From: Pseudomonas sp. P7548
GTDB taxonomy: Bacteria; Pseudomonadota; Gammaproteobacteria; Pseudomonadales; Pseudomonadaceae
Length of the DNA: 64,000 nucleotides
Reading direction: 5' to 3'
Assembly (NCBI RefSeq): GCF_013386585.1
Contig: NZ_JACARO010000002.1
Location: 186,001 to 250,000, forward strand
The notes under the pieces were generated by a model, which searched no databases, was not told the origin of the DNA, and was given only the letters and a program-made list of their open reading frames with translations. The position numbers were made by a program, and so were the translations under genes. This document shows, in pieces, positions 18,678 through 27,356 of the stretch. How positions within the stretch are numbered: the stretch's first letter is position 1; each line of letters starts with the position of its first letter.

Positions 18678-20476
18678 AACCACTCATCCTGCATCCCCAG
18701 GCACGTATCGTCGCGTGCCTCCAGAATCGCCAGTTCATGATGGCAGCCCGGTACTTCCCAGGTCAGGAAGTAGCGGGCGGCCTGGAGCTTGCCTTTATAG
18801 AAGGCCACGTCGGCCGCATTGCCCTTGGCCAGCCCTTCTTCGGCGCGGATCGCCTGCTCCAGCCAGCGCCAGCCGATCACCGTGTGCCCGAATACCTTCA
18901 AGTACAACGCCGAGTTCGCCAGGCTGCTGTTGACCTTGCCGTGGGCCAGGTCCGTCAGCAGACCGAGGGTGACGCTTTGCAGACGGTTGACCAACTGTTC
19001 CAGCGGCTCCCTCAGCGTGGTGAGGCTCGGGTATTCCTGGGCGCGGGCGCCGGTTTCGGCGATCAGCCTGATCAGTTGCTTCAAGCCTGCGCCGCCGTTC
19101 TGTGCCAGTTTGCGCCCCAGCAAGTCCAGGGATTGAATGCCGTGGGTGCCTTCATGAATCGTGTTCAGGCGGTTGTCGCGGTAATACTGTTCCACCGGGT
19201 ATTCGCGGGTGTAGCCATGGCCGCCGAGGATCTGGATCGCCAGCTCGTTGGCCTTGAGGCAAAACTCCGACGGCCAGGATTTGACGATAGGGGTGAGCAG
19301 GTCCAGCAGTTCGTGGGCTTGCTTGCGTTCGGCTTCGGTCTCGAGTGTGGTGGTGTCGTCGAACAGGCGCGCGGCGTACAGGCCCAGGTCGAAAGCGCCT
19401 TCGACGTAGGCTTTTTGGGTCAGCAGCATGCGTTTGATGTCGGCGTGCTGAATGATCGAGACCGGTGCCGTAGTAGGGTCTTTGCTGTCAGGCAGGCGGC
19501 CTTGTGGGCGTTCGCGGGCGTACTCCAGTGAATAGAGGTAGCCGGCGTAGCCGAGCATTACCGCGCCCATGCCCACGCCAATGCGCGCCTCATTCATCAT
19601 CTGGAACATGCAGCTCAAGCCTTGGTGCGGCTTGCCTACCAAGTAGCCGACGCAGTTGCCGTTATCACCGAAGTTCAGCGCGGTGGACGTGGTGCCGCGC
19701 CAGCCCATCTTGTGGAACAGGCCCGCCAGCAACACATCGTTGCGTGCGCCCAGGCTGCCGTCGTCGTTAACCAGGAACTTGGGCACGATAAACAGCGAGA
19801 TGCCTTTGACCCCGGGCGGCGCATCCGGCAGTTTGGCCAGCACCATGTGCACGATGTTTTCCGACAGCGGGTGGTCGCCACCCGAGATGAAGATCTTGTT
19901 GCCCTTGAGACGATAAGTGCCGTCAGCCGCGGGTTCTGCGCGTGTACGAATATCCGACAGTGACGAGCCCGCATGGGGTTCGGTGAGCGCCATGGTGCCG
20001 AAGAAACGGCCGTCGATCATCGGTTGCAGGAAGCGTTGTTTCTGATCGTCGGTGCCGAAGCTTTCGATCAGGTTGGCGGCGCCCATGGTCAGGAAGGGGT
20101 AGGACGTGGACGCGGCGTTCGCCGACTGGAAATGCGCGAAGCAGGCCTGGGACAACAAGGTTGGCAACTGCATGCCACCGGCTTCGAAACTGCGGGCAGC
20201 GTTGAGGAAACCGGCTTCGAGGAAGGCATCCACGGCGGGTTTCACTTCAGGGATGAGGACCGCCTTGCCATCCTCGAAGCGCGGTTCGTTCTCGTCATTT
20301 TTGCGGTTATGCGGTGCGAAGTACTTTTCCGCGATGCTGCGCGCCGTGCTGATGGCCGCATCGAAGGTCTCGCGATTGTGCTCGGCAAACCGCTCGCGCC
20401 GGGTCAGGCCCTCGGCATCGAGGACTTCGTACAGCTCGAAAGCCAGATTGCGGGAACTGAGCAGCGTCTCGGACAT
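18674..20476 (-). CDS. Acyl-CoA dehydrogenase (long form, 600 aa)
   Basis: 600 aa, longer than the 380-aa classic enzymes because of an N-terminal helical extension and an extra C-terminal domain. Seen are the FAD-binding signatures MALTEPHAGSSLSDIRT (about 160-176) and GNKIFISGGDHPL, and the C-terminal ILGGHGYTREYPVEQYYRD with NTIHEGTHGIQSLDLLGRK, where the Glu of HEGT is the likely catalytic base. It oxidises acyl-CoA at the alpha-beta bond. I recall a similar gene at this point of the PAO1 map (PA5020). The chain length preferred is not evident. The stop codon overlaps the 3' end of the ZapA-like gene. Confidence 0.92.
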   Translation of the reverse strand: MSETLLSSRNLAFELYEVLDAEGLTRRERFAEHNRETFDAAISTARSIAEKYFAPHNRKNDENEPRFEDGKAVLIPEVKPAVDAFLEAGFLNAARSFEAGGMQLPTLLSQACFAHFQSANAASTSYPFLTMGAANLIESFGTDDQKQRFLQPMIDGRFFGTMALTEPHAGSSLSDIRTRAEPAADGTYRLKGNKIFISGGDHPLSENIVHMVLAKLPDAPPGVKGISLFIVPKFLVNDDGSLGARNDVLLAGLFHKMGWRGTTSTALNFGDNGNCVGYLVGKPHQGLSCMFQMMNEARIGVGMGAVMLGYAGYLYSLEYARERPQGRLPDSKDPTTAPVSIIQHADIKRMLLTQKAYVEGAFDLGLYAARLFDDTTTLETEAERKQAHELLDLLTPIVKSWPSEFCLKANELAIQILGGHGYTREYPVEQYYRDNRLNTIHEGTHGIQSLDLLGRKLAQNGGAGLKQLIRLIAETGARAQEYPSLTTLREPLEQLVNRLQSVTLGLLTDLAHGKVNSSLANSALYLKVFGHTVIGWRWLEQAIRAEEGLAKGNAADVAFYKGKLQAARYFLTWEVPGCHHELAILEARDDTCLGMQDEWF

Positions 20477-20593
20477 GGCGGCTTACCTATGTGGGAATAG
20501 GGCCGAGTCTAAGTGCGCGAATAGAGGCTGGATAGCAAGATTGATCTGGGTGATGGAGGGGCAAAACGCGGATGGGAGGCAGGGAGCAGTAAA

Positions 20594-20682
20594 TGTGGGA
20601 GCGGGCTTGCCTGCGATGAGGCAGTGCCAGTCGACATCTCTGTCGCTGACCCACCGCTATCGCAGGCAAGCCAGCTCCCACA
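20594..20682. repeat. REP-type palindrome pair between putA and the acyl-CoA dehydrogenase
   Basis: Left arm TGTGGGAGCGGGCTTGCCTG and a right arm of matching reverse complement, with one mismatch (CCAGCTCCC for CCCGCTCCC), about 40 bases apart. Confidence 0.78.
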
Positions 20683-20703
20683 GGGTTTACCGCGTTTTTA
20701 CAG

Positions 20704-23700
20704 TTAGCCGATGGTCATCAGGCTGGCGTTACCGCCCGCCGCAGCGGTGTTGACGCTCAACGCACGTTCGATCACCAAACGCTCCAGCGCAATCGCTGTC
20801 TCGCCTTGGGACAAACCATGCACCCCGACAATCGCACCGCCACGCTGTGCCACTTGCTGGCACACCGCGCGCAATTGATCGGAATCGCCGTGGTGCAGAA
20901 CCGCATCAAACACCACTTCATCCTTGGTCCAGTCGGCCACGCGCTTGATCTTCGCCTGAATCTCTTTAGGCAGACGTGGGAACAAGGCCTTGGTCAGGTC
21001 AGTCTCCGGCCATACTGCCGACCCCCCCACGGCCAATACCGCCGCCAGTTGCGTCAGCAGATCGCCTTCCACTTCCGCCAGGCACAGCACGTGCTCGCGG
21101 GGCAGGATGGCGTAGCTGTTGCGCTCGCCAGTCGGGCCGGCGAGTTGGCGGGTGATCCCGCTTTGCGACTGTGCGGCGAACTGGCTGCACAGGGCGCTCA
21201 GGTCGCTGAACTTATTGCTGTCGGCCCAGGTTTTGAGGGCGGTCAGCGGTTGGCTCATGGCGTCACGCAGGCGCACATCCGGTGCGGCCAATGCATCGCC
21301 ACGGACGAAGGATTGCTCGATGGCATCTGTAGGACGCGTCGACAGCAGGCGGTACAGGTACAGCGGGCCACCGGCTTTCGGGCCGGTACCCGACAGGCCT
21401 TCGCCGCCGAACGGTTGCACGCCCACCACGGCACCCACGATGTTGCGGTTCACGTAGACGTTGCCGGCGTTGACGTTGTCGATCACCTTGGCGATGGTCT
21501 CGTCGATGCGGGTGTGCACACCCAAGGTCAGGCCGTAGCCCGACGCATTGATCTGGCCGATGAGCTGGTCGATCTCTTTGCGCTTGTAGCGCACCACGTG
21601 CAGCACCGGGCCGAAGATCTCCCGTTGCAGTTCGTCGAAGCTTTCCAGTTCGATCAAGGTGGGCATCACGAAGGTGCCGCGCTTGATCTCTTCACCGTCG
21701 GCAATTGCAACTTGATAAACGTTGCGGCCTTTGTCGCGCATGGCCTGGATGTGTTTCTCGATGCCAGCCTTGGCCTCGGCGTCGATCACCGGGCCGATAT
21801 CGACCGACAGGCGCTCCGGGTTGCCCAGGCGGCATTCGGCCATGGCCCCCTTGAGCATTTCGATGACACGATCTGCCGAATCTTCCTGCAGGCACAGTAC
21901 ACGCAGGGCCGAGCAACGTTGGCCGGCGCTGTCGAAGGCCGAGGACACCACGTCGATGACCACTTGTTCGGTCAGCGCCGAGGAGTCGACGATCATCGCG
22001 TTCTGGCCACCAGTCTCGGCGATCAGCGGGATCGGGCGGCCCTGGGCATCCAGGCGGCCGGCGACATTGCGTTGCAGCAGGCGAGCCACTTCGGTGGAGC
22101 CAGTGAACATCACGCCTTTGACGCGATCATCGCCGACCAGGCGGGCACCGACGGTTTCGCCCTGGCCCGGCAGCAGTTGCAGCACGCCTTCCGGAATACC
22201 GGCCTCCAGCAGGATGCGCACGGCTTGTGCGGCGACCAGCGGAGTCTGCTCGGCAGGCTTGGCCAATACAGGGTTGCCGGCGGCCAGTGCGGCGGCCACT
22301 TGACCGCTGAAAATCGCCAGCGGGAAGTTCCACGGGCTGATGCAGACCACCGGGCCCAGTGGGCGGTGGGCATCGTTGGTGAAATCGTTGCGTGCCTGCA
22401 CTGCGTAGTAGCGCAGGAAATCCACGGCTTCGCGCACTTCGGCGATGGCGTTGGCGAAGGTCTTGCCAGCTTCGCGAGCCAGCAGGCCCATCAATGGCTG
22501 AATCTCACCTTCCATCAGGTCGGCGGCGCGTTCGAGGATCGCGGCGCGCTCGGCGGGCGGGGTGGCCTGCCAGATCGGGCCGGCGCTGATGGCGCACTGG
22601 ATAGCGTTGTCGACGTCTTGAACGGTGGCTTCTTGCACGTGGCCGACTACATCACGCAGGTCGGACGGGTTCAGTACCGGTGCCGGCGGTTGCTCGCTGG
22701 AGGCGCAACCGAGCATTGGCGCGGCTTTCCAGTTGTTGTGAGCGGTGGCCAGCAAGGCACAGGACAGCGACGCCAGGCGATGTTCATTGGCCAGGTCGAT
22801 ACCGGCCGAGTTGGCGCGGTCGCTGCCGTAGAGATCACGCGGCAACGGGATGCGTGGGTGCGGCAGGCCGAAGCCACCTTCCAGCGTGGCCATGTGTTCG
22901 ATGCTGGCCACCGGATCGGCCACCAGCTCTTGGATCGAGATGGACTGGTCGGCGATACGGTTGACGAACGAGGTGTTCGCGCCGTTTTCCAGCAGGCGAC
23001 GCACCAGGTAAGCCAGCAGGGTTTCGTGGGTGCCGACCGGAGCGTACACGCGGCACGGACGGTTCAGCTTGCCATCAGAGACCTTGCCTACAACCTGCTC
23101 GTACAACGGTTCACCCATGCCGTGCAGGCATTGGAACTCGTACTGGCCGGGGTAATAGTTCTGGCCGGCAATATGGTAGATGGCCGACAAGGTGTGGGCG
23201 TTGTGTGTGGCGAACTGCGGGTAGATGACTTCCGGCACTGACAGCAGTTTGCGTGCACAGGCGATGTAGGACACGTCGGTGTACACCTTGCGGGTGTACA
23301 CCGGGTAGCCTTCCAGGCCTTCGACCTGGGCGCGCTTGATTTCGCTGTCCCAGTACGCGCCTTTTACCAGGCGGATCATCAGGCGATGACGGCTGCGGCG
23401 CGCCAGGTCGATGACGTAGTCGATCACATATGGGCAGCGCTTCTGGTAGGCCTGAATCACGAAACCGATGCCGTTCCAGCCGGTCAGTTGCGGCTCGAAG
23501 CACAGGCGCTCGAGCAGGTCCAGGGACAGCTCCAGGCGGTCGGCCTCTTCGGCGTCGATGTTCAAACCGATGTCGTATTGCTTGGCCAGCAGGGTCAGGG
23601 ACAGCAGGCGTGGGTACAGCTCATCCATCACGCGTTCGTACTGCGCGCGGCTGTAGCGTGGGTGCAATGCCGACAGCTTGATGGAGATGCCCGGGCCTTC

Positions 23701-24657
23701 ATAAATCCCACGGCCGTGGGACGCTTTGCCGATGGAGTGAATGGCTTGTTCGTACGAGGCCAGGTATTTCTGTGCGTCGTGTTCGGTAAGTGCAGCTTCA
23801 CCGAGCATGTCGTAGGAATAGCGGAAGCCCTTGGCTTCGAACTTGCTCGCGTTGGCCAAGGCTTCGGCGATGGTTTCACCGGTGACGAACTGCTCGCCCA
23901 TCAGGCGCATGGCCATGTCGACGCCCTTGCGGATCATCGGCTCGCCGCTCTTGCCAATGATGCGGCTCAGGGACGATGTCAGGCCGGCTTCATTGTGGGT
24001 GGCGACCAATTTGCCGGTCAGCAGCAGGCCCCACGTGGCGGCGTTGACGAACAGCGACGGGCTGTTGCCCAGGTGCGGCTGCCAGTTGCCGGTGCTGATC
24101 TTGTCGCGGATCAGTGCGTCGCGGGTGCCTTTGTCCGGGATGCGCAACAGCGCCTCGGCCAGGCACATCAGTGCCACGCCTTCCTGGGACGACAGGGAGA
24201 ATTCTTGCAGCAGGCCCTGAACAATACCGGCACGGCCGCCAGCACTTTTCTGGTTACGCAGTTTTTCGGCGATCGAGGCGGCGAGCTTGTTGGTGGCTTC
24301 GGCCATCGGTGCCGGCAGACGGGCTTGTTCGATCAGCATCGGTACCACTTCCGGCTCGGGGCGGCGGTAAGCGGCGGTGATCGAGGCGCGCAACACGGAT
24401 TGCGGCAGGATGCTTTCGGCGAACTCAAGGAAGCACTGGTGGGCGTGGTCGGTCTGGACTTCGCCTGCGTCGTCGGCGTCCTTGGTGCTCAAACCGTTGA
24501 GCTCGGTCAGGGTTGCACCACCCTCGAGTTTCTCCAGGTAATTGAAAATCGCCTGCTTGATCAGCCAGTGGGGCGTGCGATCAATGGAGGCCGCGGCAGC
24601 TTTCAGGCGCTCGCGGGTCGGGTCGTCGAGTTTGACCCCAAGGGTGGTTGTCGCCAT
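20704..24657 (-). CDS. putA: Trifunctional PutA: proline dehydrogenase, P5C dehydrogenase and repressor
   Basis: 1317 aa from the ATG at 24657 (GAGGATAAGAAA just upstream); E. coli PutA has 1320. Residues 1-47 (MATTTLGVKLDDPTRERLKA onward) form the ribbon-helix-helix DNA-binding domain, so this PutA can repress transcription. The FAD-linked proline dehydrogenase barrel spans roughly 190-560 (SIKLSALHPRYS, RLVKGAYWDSEIK). The P5C dehydrogenase occupies about 640-1110, with GPVVCISPWNFPLAIF, GSTEVARLLQ, the general base region IAETGGQNAMIVD and the catalytic Cys in SAGQRCSALRV. A C-terminal domain closes the tunnel. It converts proline to glutamate at the membrane and faces putP across a shared control region. 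Confidence 0.97.
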   Translation of the reverse strand: MATTTLGVKLDDPTRERLKAAAASIDRTPHWLIKQAIFNYLEKLEGGATLTELNGLSTKDADDAGEVQTDHAHQCFLEFAESILPQSVLRASITAAYRRPEPEVVPMLIEQARLPAPMAEATNKLAASIAEKLRNQKSAGGRAGIVQGLLQEFSLSSQEGVALMCLAEALLRIPDKGTRDALIRDKISTGNWQPHLGNSPSLFVNAATWGLLLTGKLVATHNEAGLTSSLSRIIGKSGEPMIRKGVDMAMRLMGEQFVTGETIAEALANASKFEAKGFRYSYDMLGEAALTEHDAQKYLASYEQAIHSIGKASHGRGIYEGPGISIKLSALHPRYSRAQYERVMDELYPRLLSLTLLAKQYDIGLNIDAEEADRLELSLDLLERLCFEPQLTGWNGIGFVIQAYQKRCPYVIDYVIDLARRSRHRLMIRLVKGAYWDSEIKRAQVEGLEGYPVYTRKVYTDVSYIACARKLLSVPEVIYPQFATHNAHTLSAIYHIAGQNYYPGQYEFQCLHGMGEPLYEQVVGKVSDGKLNRPCRVYAPVGTHETLLAYLVRRLLENGANTSFVNRIADQSISIQELVADPVASIEHMATLEGGFGLPHPRIPLPRDLYGSDRANSAGIDLANEHRLASLSCALLATAHNNWKAAPMLGCASSEQPPAPVLNPSDLRDVVGHVQEATVQDVDNAIQCAISAGPIWQATPPAERAAILERAADLMEGEIQPLMGLLAREAGKTFANAIAEVREAVDFLRYYAVQARNDFTNDAHRPLGPVVCISPWNFPLAIFSGQVAAALAAGNPVLAKPAEQTPLVAAQAVRILLEAGIPEGVLQLLPGQGETVGARLVGDDRVKGVMFTGSTEVARLLQRNVAGRLDAQGRPIPLIAETGGQNAMIVDSSALTEQVVIDVVSSAFDSAGQRCSALRVLCLQEDSADRVIEMLKGAMAECRLGNPERLSVDIGPVIDAEAKAGIEKHIQAMRDKGRNVYQVAIADGEEIKRGTFVMPTLIELESFDELQREIFGPVLHVVRYKRKEIDQLIGQINASGYGLTLGVHTRIDETIAKVIDNVNAGNVYVNRNIVGAVVGVQPFGGEGLSGTGPKAGGPLYLYRLLSTRPTDAIEQSFVRGDALAAPDVRLRDAMSQPLTALKTWADSNKFSDLSALCSQFAAQSQSGITRQLAGPTGERNSYAILPREHVLCLAEVEGDLLTQLAAVLAVGGSAVWPETDLTKALFPRLPKEIQAKIKRVADWTKDEVVFDAVLHHGDSDQLRAVCQQVAQRGGAIVGVHGLSQGETAIALERLVIERALSVNTAAAGGNASLMTIG

Positions 24658-24727
24658 TTTCTTATCCTCATGGGTGCCACTACCGAGTGGCATCTGCTGG
24701 CGGCAAGATTAGCTTTGCCCATGAGGA

Positions 24728-24969
24728 GGTGCAACCGGGTGCAACCCTTTTTATTCAGGAAATTTTTGATCGTGATCGGGAAAATAATGCGACGTCGACG
24801 GATTCCGCTCTGCCTTGGTGCGTTTACTTCTGAGATCGGCTGTTCTTGCTCCGAAAAGGAGCAAAAACGGGGTGTTTGCTGTATTTCACATCAAGGTGCA
24901 ACTTATTCTCACGAAACTGGTTGCACCTTATTTGCTTTGTTGAATAGCATTCGCGCCCTAGGTGCAACC
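24728..24969. promoter_or_regulatory. Put control region: five copies of the PutA operator core GTTGCA
   Basis: In the 460-base gap between putA and putP the core GTTGCA, or its complement TGCAAC, occurs at 24730-24735, 24740-24745, 24897-24902, 24920-24925 and 24963-24968. All but the third are embedded in GGTTGCACC or GGTGCAACC. The first two are ten bases apart, one helical turn, close to putA. GTTGCA is the reported E. coli PutA operator core, so autogenous repression of both genes is likely. A short hairpin TGCTCC-GAAAA-GGAGCA lies at 24847-24863. The remainder of the gap (24970-25117) shows nothing I can name. Confidence 0.7.
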
Positions 24970-25117
24970 GACTCAACGAGCCGGTTCATCGGCTGACGGC
25001 TTTCCTGGGGAAACGTCAGTCATAAATGCGCGGCACACCGTTACGTCTACCTACTTCCAGTGGGTGGCCGTCTCACAGACCGCTGCTACATAAAAACAAA
25101 GCCAGGGCGTCACTCTT

Positions 25118-26602
25118 ATGAGCGTTAGTAATCCAACCCTGATCACGTTCGTGATCTACATCGCAGCAATGGTGCTGATCGGCTTCATGGCCTATCGCTC
25201 CACCAACAACCTTTCCGATTACATCCTGGGCGGTCGCAGCCTCGGCAGCGTGGTGACGGCCTTGTCCGCCGGCGCTTCCGACATGAGTGGCTGGTTGTTG
25301 ATGGGCTTGCCGGGCGCGATCTACATGTCCGGCCTGTCGGAAAGCTGGATCGCCATCGGCCTGATCGTCGGTGCCTACCTCAACTGGCTGTTTGTTGCCG
25401 GTCGCCTGCGGGTGCAGACCGAGCACAACGGCGACGCCCTGACACTGCCGGATTACTTCTCCAGCCGTTTCGAAGATAAAAGCGGCCTGTTGCGGATCAT
25501 CTCCGCCGTCGTGATCCTGGTGTTCTTCACCATCTACTGCGCTTCGGGCATCGTGGCCGGTGCCCGCCTGTTCGAAAGCACCTTCGGCATGTCCTACGAA
25601 ACGGCGCTGTGGGCCGGCGCTGCGGCGACGATTGCCTACACCTTTGTCGGTGGTTTCCTGGCCGTTAGCTGGACCGACACCGTACAAGCCACCCTGATGA
25701 TCTTCGCGCTGATCCTCACGCCGATCATCGTGCTGCTGGCCACTGGTGGCGTCGACACCACGTTCCTGGCCATCGAAGCCAAGAACCCCGACAACTTCAA
25801 CATGCTGAAGAACACCACCTTCATCGGCATCATCTCGCTGATGGGCTGGGGCCTGGGTTACTTCGGCCAGCCGCACATCCTGGCGCGTTTCATGGCGGCG
25901 GATTCGGTGAAGTCGATCGCCAATGCACGTCGCATTTCCATGACCTGGATGATCCTGTGCCTGGGCGGCACCGTCGCGGTGGGTTTCTTCGGTATCGCCT
26001 ACTTCTCGGCCCATCCGGAAGTGGCGGGCCCGGTCACCGAAAACCACGAGCGTGTGTTCATCGAGTTGGCCAAGCTGCTGTTCAACCCATGGATCGCCGG
26101 CGTGCTACTGTCGGCCATCCTGGCTGCCGTGATGAGCACCTTGAGCTGCCAGCTGCTGGTGTGCTCCAGTGCCCTGACCGAAGACTTCTACAAAACCTTC
26201 CTGCGCAAGAATGCCTCCCAGCTTGAGCTGGTATGGGTCGGCCGTGCGATGGTGCTGGTGGTTGCCCTGATCGCCATCGCCATGGCTGCCAACCCGGACA
26301 ACCGCGTCCTGGGCCTGGTGAGCTACGCCTGGGCCGGTTTTGGTGCGGCCTTCGGCCCTGTCGTCCTGATCTCGGTGATCTGGAAAGGCATGACCCGCAA
26401 CGGCGCATTGGCCGGCATCCTGGTGGGTGCGATCACTGTGATCGTGTGGAAACACTTCAGCCTGTTGGGGCTGTACGAAATCATCCCGGGCTTCATCTTT
26501 GCTAGCCTGGCGATCTACTTCGTGAGCAAGCTGGGCGCGCCGACGGCGGGCATGGTTGCGCGTTTTGATGCTGCGGAAAAAGACTACAACCTCAACAAGT
26601 AA
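25118..26602 (+). CDS. putP: Sodium/proline symporter
   Basis: 494 aa, with about 13 transmembrane helices of the SSS family. Recognisable stretches are DYILGGRSLGSVVTALSAGA, SDMSGWLLMGLPGAIYMSG (the Na+-site region of helix II), FGQPHILARFMAADSVKSI and SCQLLVCSSALTEDFYK. It imports proline with Na+, supplying PutA. The start ATG at 25118 has only a weak ribosome site (CCAGGGCG). It is transcribed away from putA through the shared operator region and ends at a strong terminator. Confidence 0.96.
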   Translation: MSVSNPTLITFVIYIAAMVLIGFMAYRSTNNLSDYILGGRSLGSVVTALSAGASDMSGWLLMGLPGAIYMSGLSESWIAIGLIVGAYLNWLFVAGRLRVQTEHNGDALTLPDYFSSRFEDKSGLLRIISAVVILVFFTIYCASGIVAGARLFESTFGMSYETALWAGAAATIAYTFVGGFLAVSWTDTVQATLMIFALILTPIIVLLATGGVDTTFLAIEAKNPDNFNMLKNTTFIGIISLMGWGLGYFGQPHILARFMAADSVKSIANARRISMTWMILCLGGTVAVGFFGIAYFSAHPEVAGPVTENHERVFIELAKLLFNPWIAGVLLSAILAAVMSTLSCQLLVCSSALTEDFYKTFLRKNASQLELVWVGRAMVLVVALIAIAMAANPDNRVLGLVSYAWAGFGAAFGPVVLISVIWKGMTRNGALAGILVGAITVIVWKHFSLLGLYEIIPGFIFASLAIYFVSKLGAPTAGMVARFDAAEKDYNLNK

Positions 26603-26631
26603 TCCTCGGGCGCCGAGCGTCCGTTGAGTTG

Positions 26632-26671
26632 AAAAAAAGGCCCGCATCCTACGGATGGCGGGCCTTTTTTT
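26632..26671. terminator. Strong bidirectional terminator between putP and the DUF2165 gene
   Basis: A-run (26632-26638), GGCCCGC stem, short loop, GCGGGCC, then a run of seven T. The A and T runs on both sides let it act on both converging genes. Confidence 0.9.
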
Positions 26672-26680
26672 ATGGTCGGT

Positions 26681-27169
26681 TCAATCCGTGTCCGGCTGGT
26701 TGAGAAAGATCAGCACGCCCACAATCGCCATGTAGAACTTGAAGGCCGCTTCCTGGCCATTCCATTGGTGGGACTGCCACATCAAGAACCATTCACCGCC
26801 CACCACCATGAAACCGAAAAACCACACCACGAAGCCGAGGGCGAGGCCGGTGGTGGCGCGTACCTTGGCACGGTTGAATTCGGCAGCGCTGCCTTGGCGG
26901 GTGCGCCACAACGCCAACGCACCCCAAGAGAGCATCAGCGCAGTGAGGGCTTCACCGAGGATGATCAGGCCGTAGGCGCCGTGCCACAGCCAGGGCGTGG
27001 TGATGGCGCGGTACATGGCGGCGTTGCCGGGAAACGTGGTGTCCATGCTCAACACATGTTTGACGAAGGCAAAGTTGGAGCCGTAGTCGGTGATGTTGTT
27101 GAACGCCACCAGGCTGGCGAAGGCGGCAAGGGCGAGGACCAGTGTGATTTTTGCGTAGCGTGTACCCAT
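26681..27169 (-). CDS. DUF2165 family small membrane protein
   Basis: 162 aa from the ATG at 27169; a TTG five codons earlier is less likely. Four transmembrane helices can be read: [59 protein letters not shown] and [15 protein letters not shown]. Between the first and second is the conserved loop [20 protein letters not shown], characteristic of DUF2165. The function of the family is unknown. It is monocistronic. Confidence 0.82.
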   Translation of the reverse strand: MGTRYAKITLVLALAAFASLVAFNNITDYGSNFAFVKHVLSMDTTFPGNAAMYRAITTPWLWHGAYGLIILGEALTALMLSWGALALWRTRQGSAAEFNRAKVRATTGLALGFVVWFFGFMVVGGEWFLMWQSHQWNGQEAAFKFYMAIVGVLIFLNQPDTD

Positions 27170-27356
27170 GTTCTTTACCGGCAATTGTGCGAAGAGGGGC
27201 AGTTACGCTAGCACGGCGTCGAGGTGTCTACGACGCCTCGCACATGAAGAATTAGGCACTCCAAACGTAGGACGCAACTGATTTTCCAGCAGCCCGCTCA
27301 GGCCCGGGCAAAGCTGGTGCAGAATCGGTCGCCCACCCTTCGCAGAGAAACACCGG

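Noticed and set aside
20806..23241. Plus-strand open frame of 811 codons inside putA
   Set aside because: Antisense to strongly conserved PutA domains; low-complexity Gly/His/Val composition typical of a mirrored GC-rich gene.
24847..24863. TGCTCC-GAAAA-GGAGCA as a terminator
   Set aside because: Only six pairs and a weak A-run; nothing is transcribed into it, as both genes point away. Kept only as a note in the put control region.
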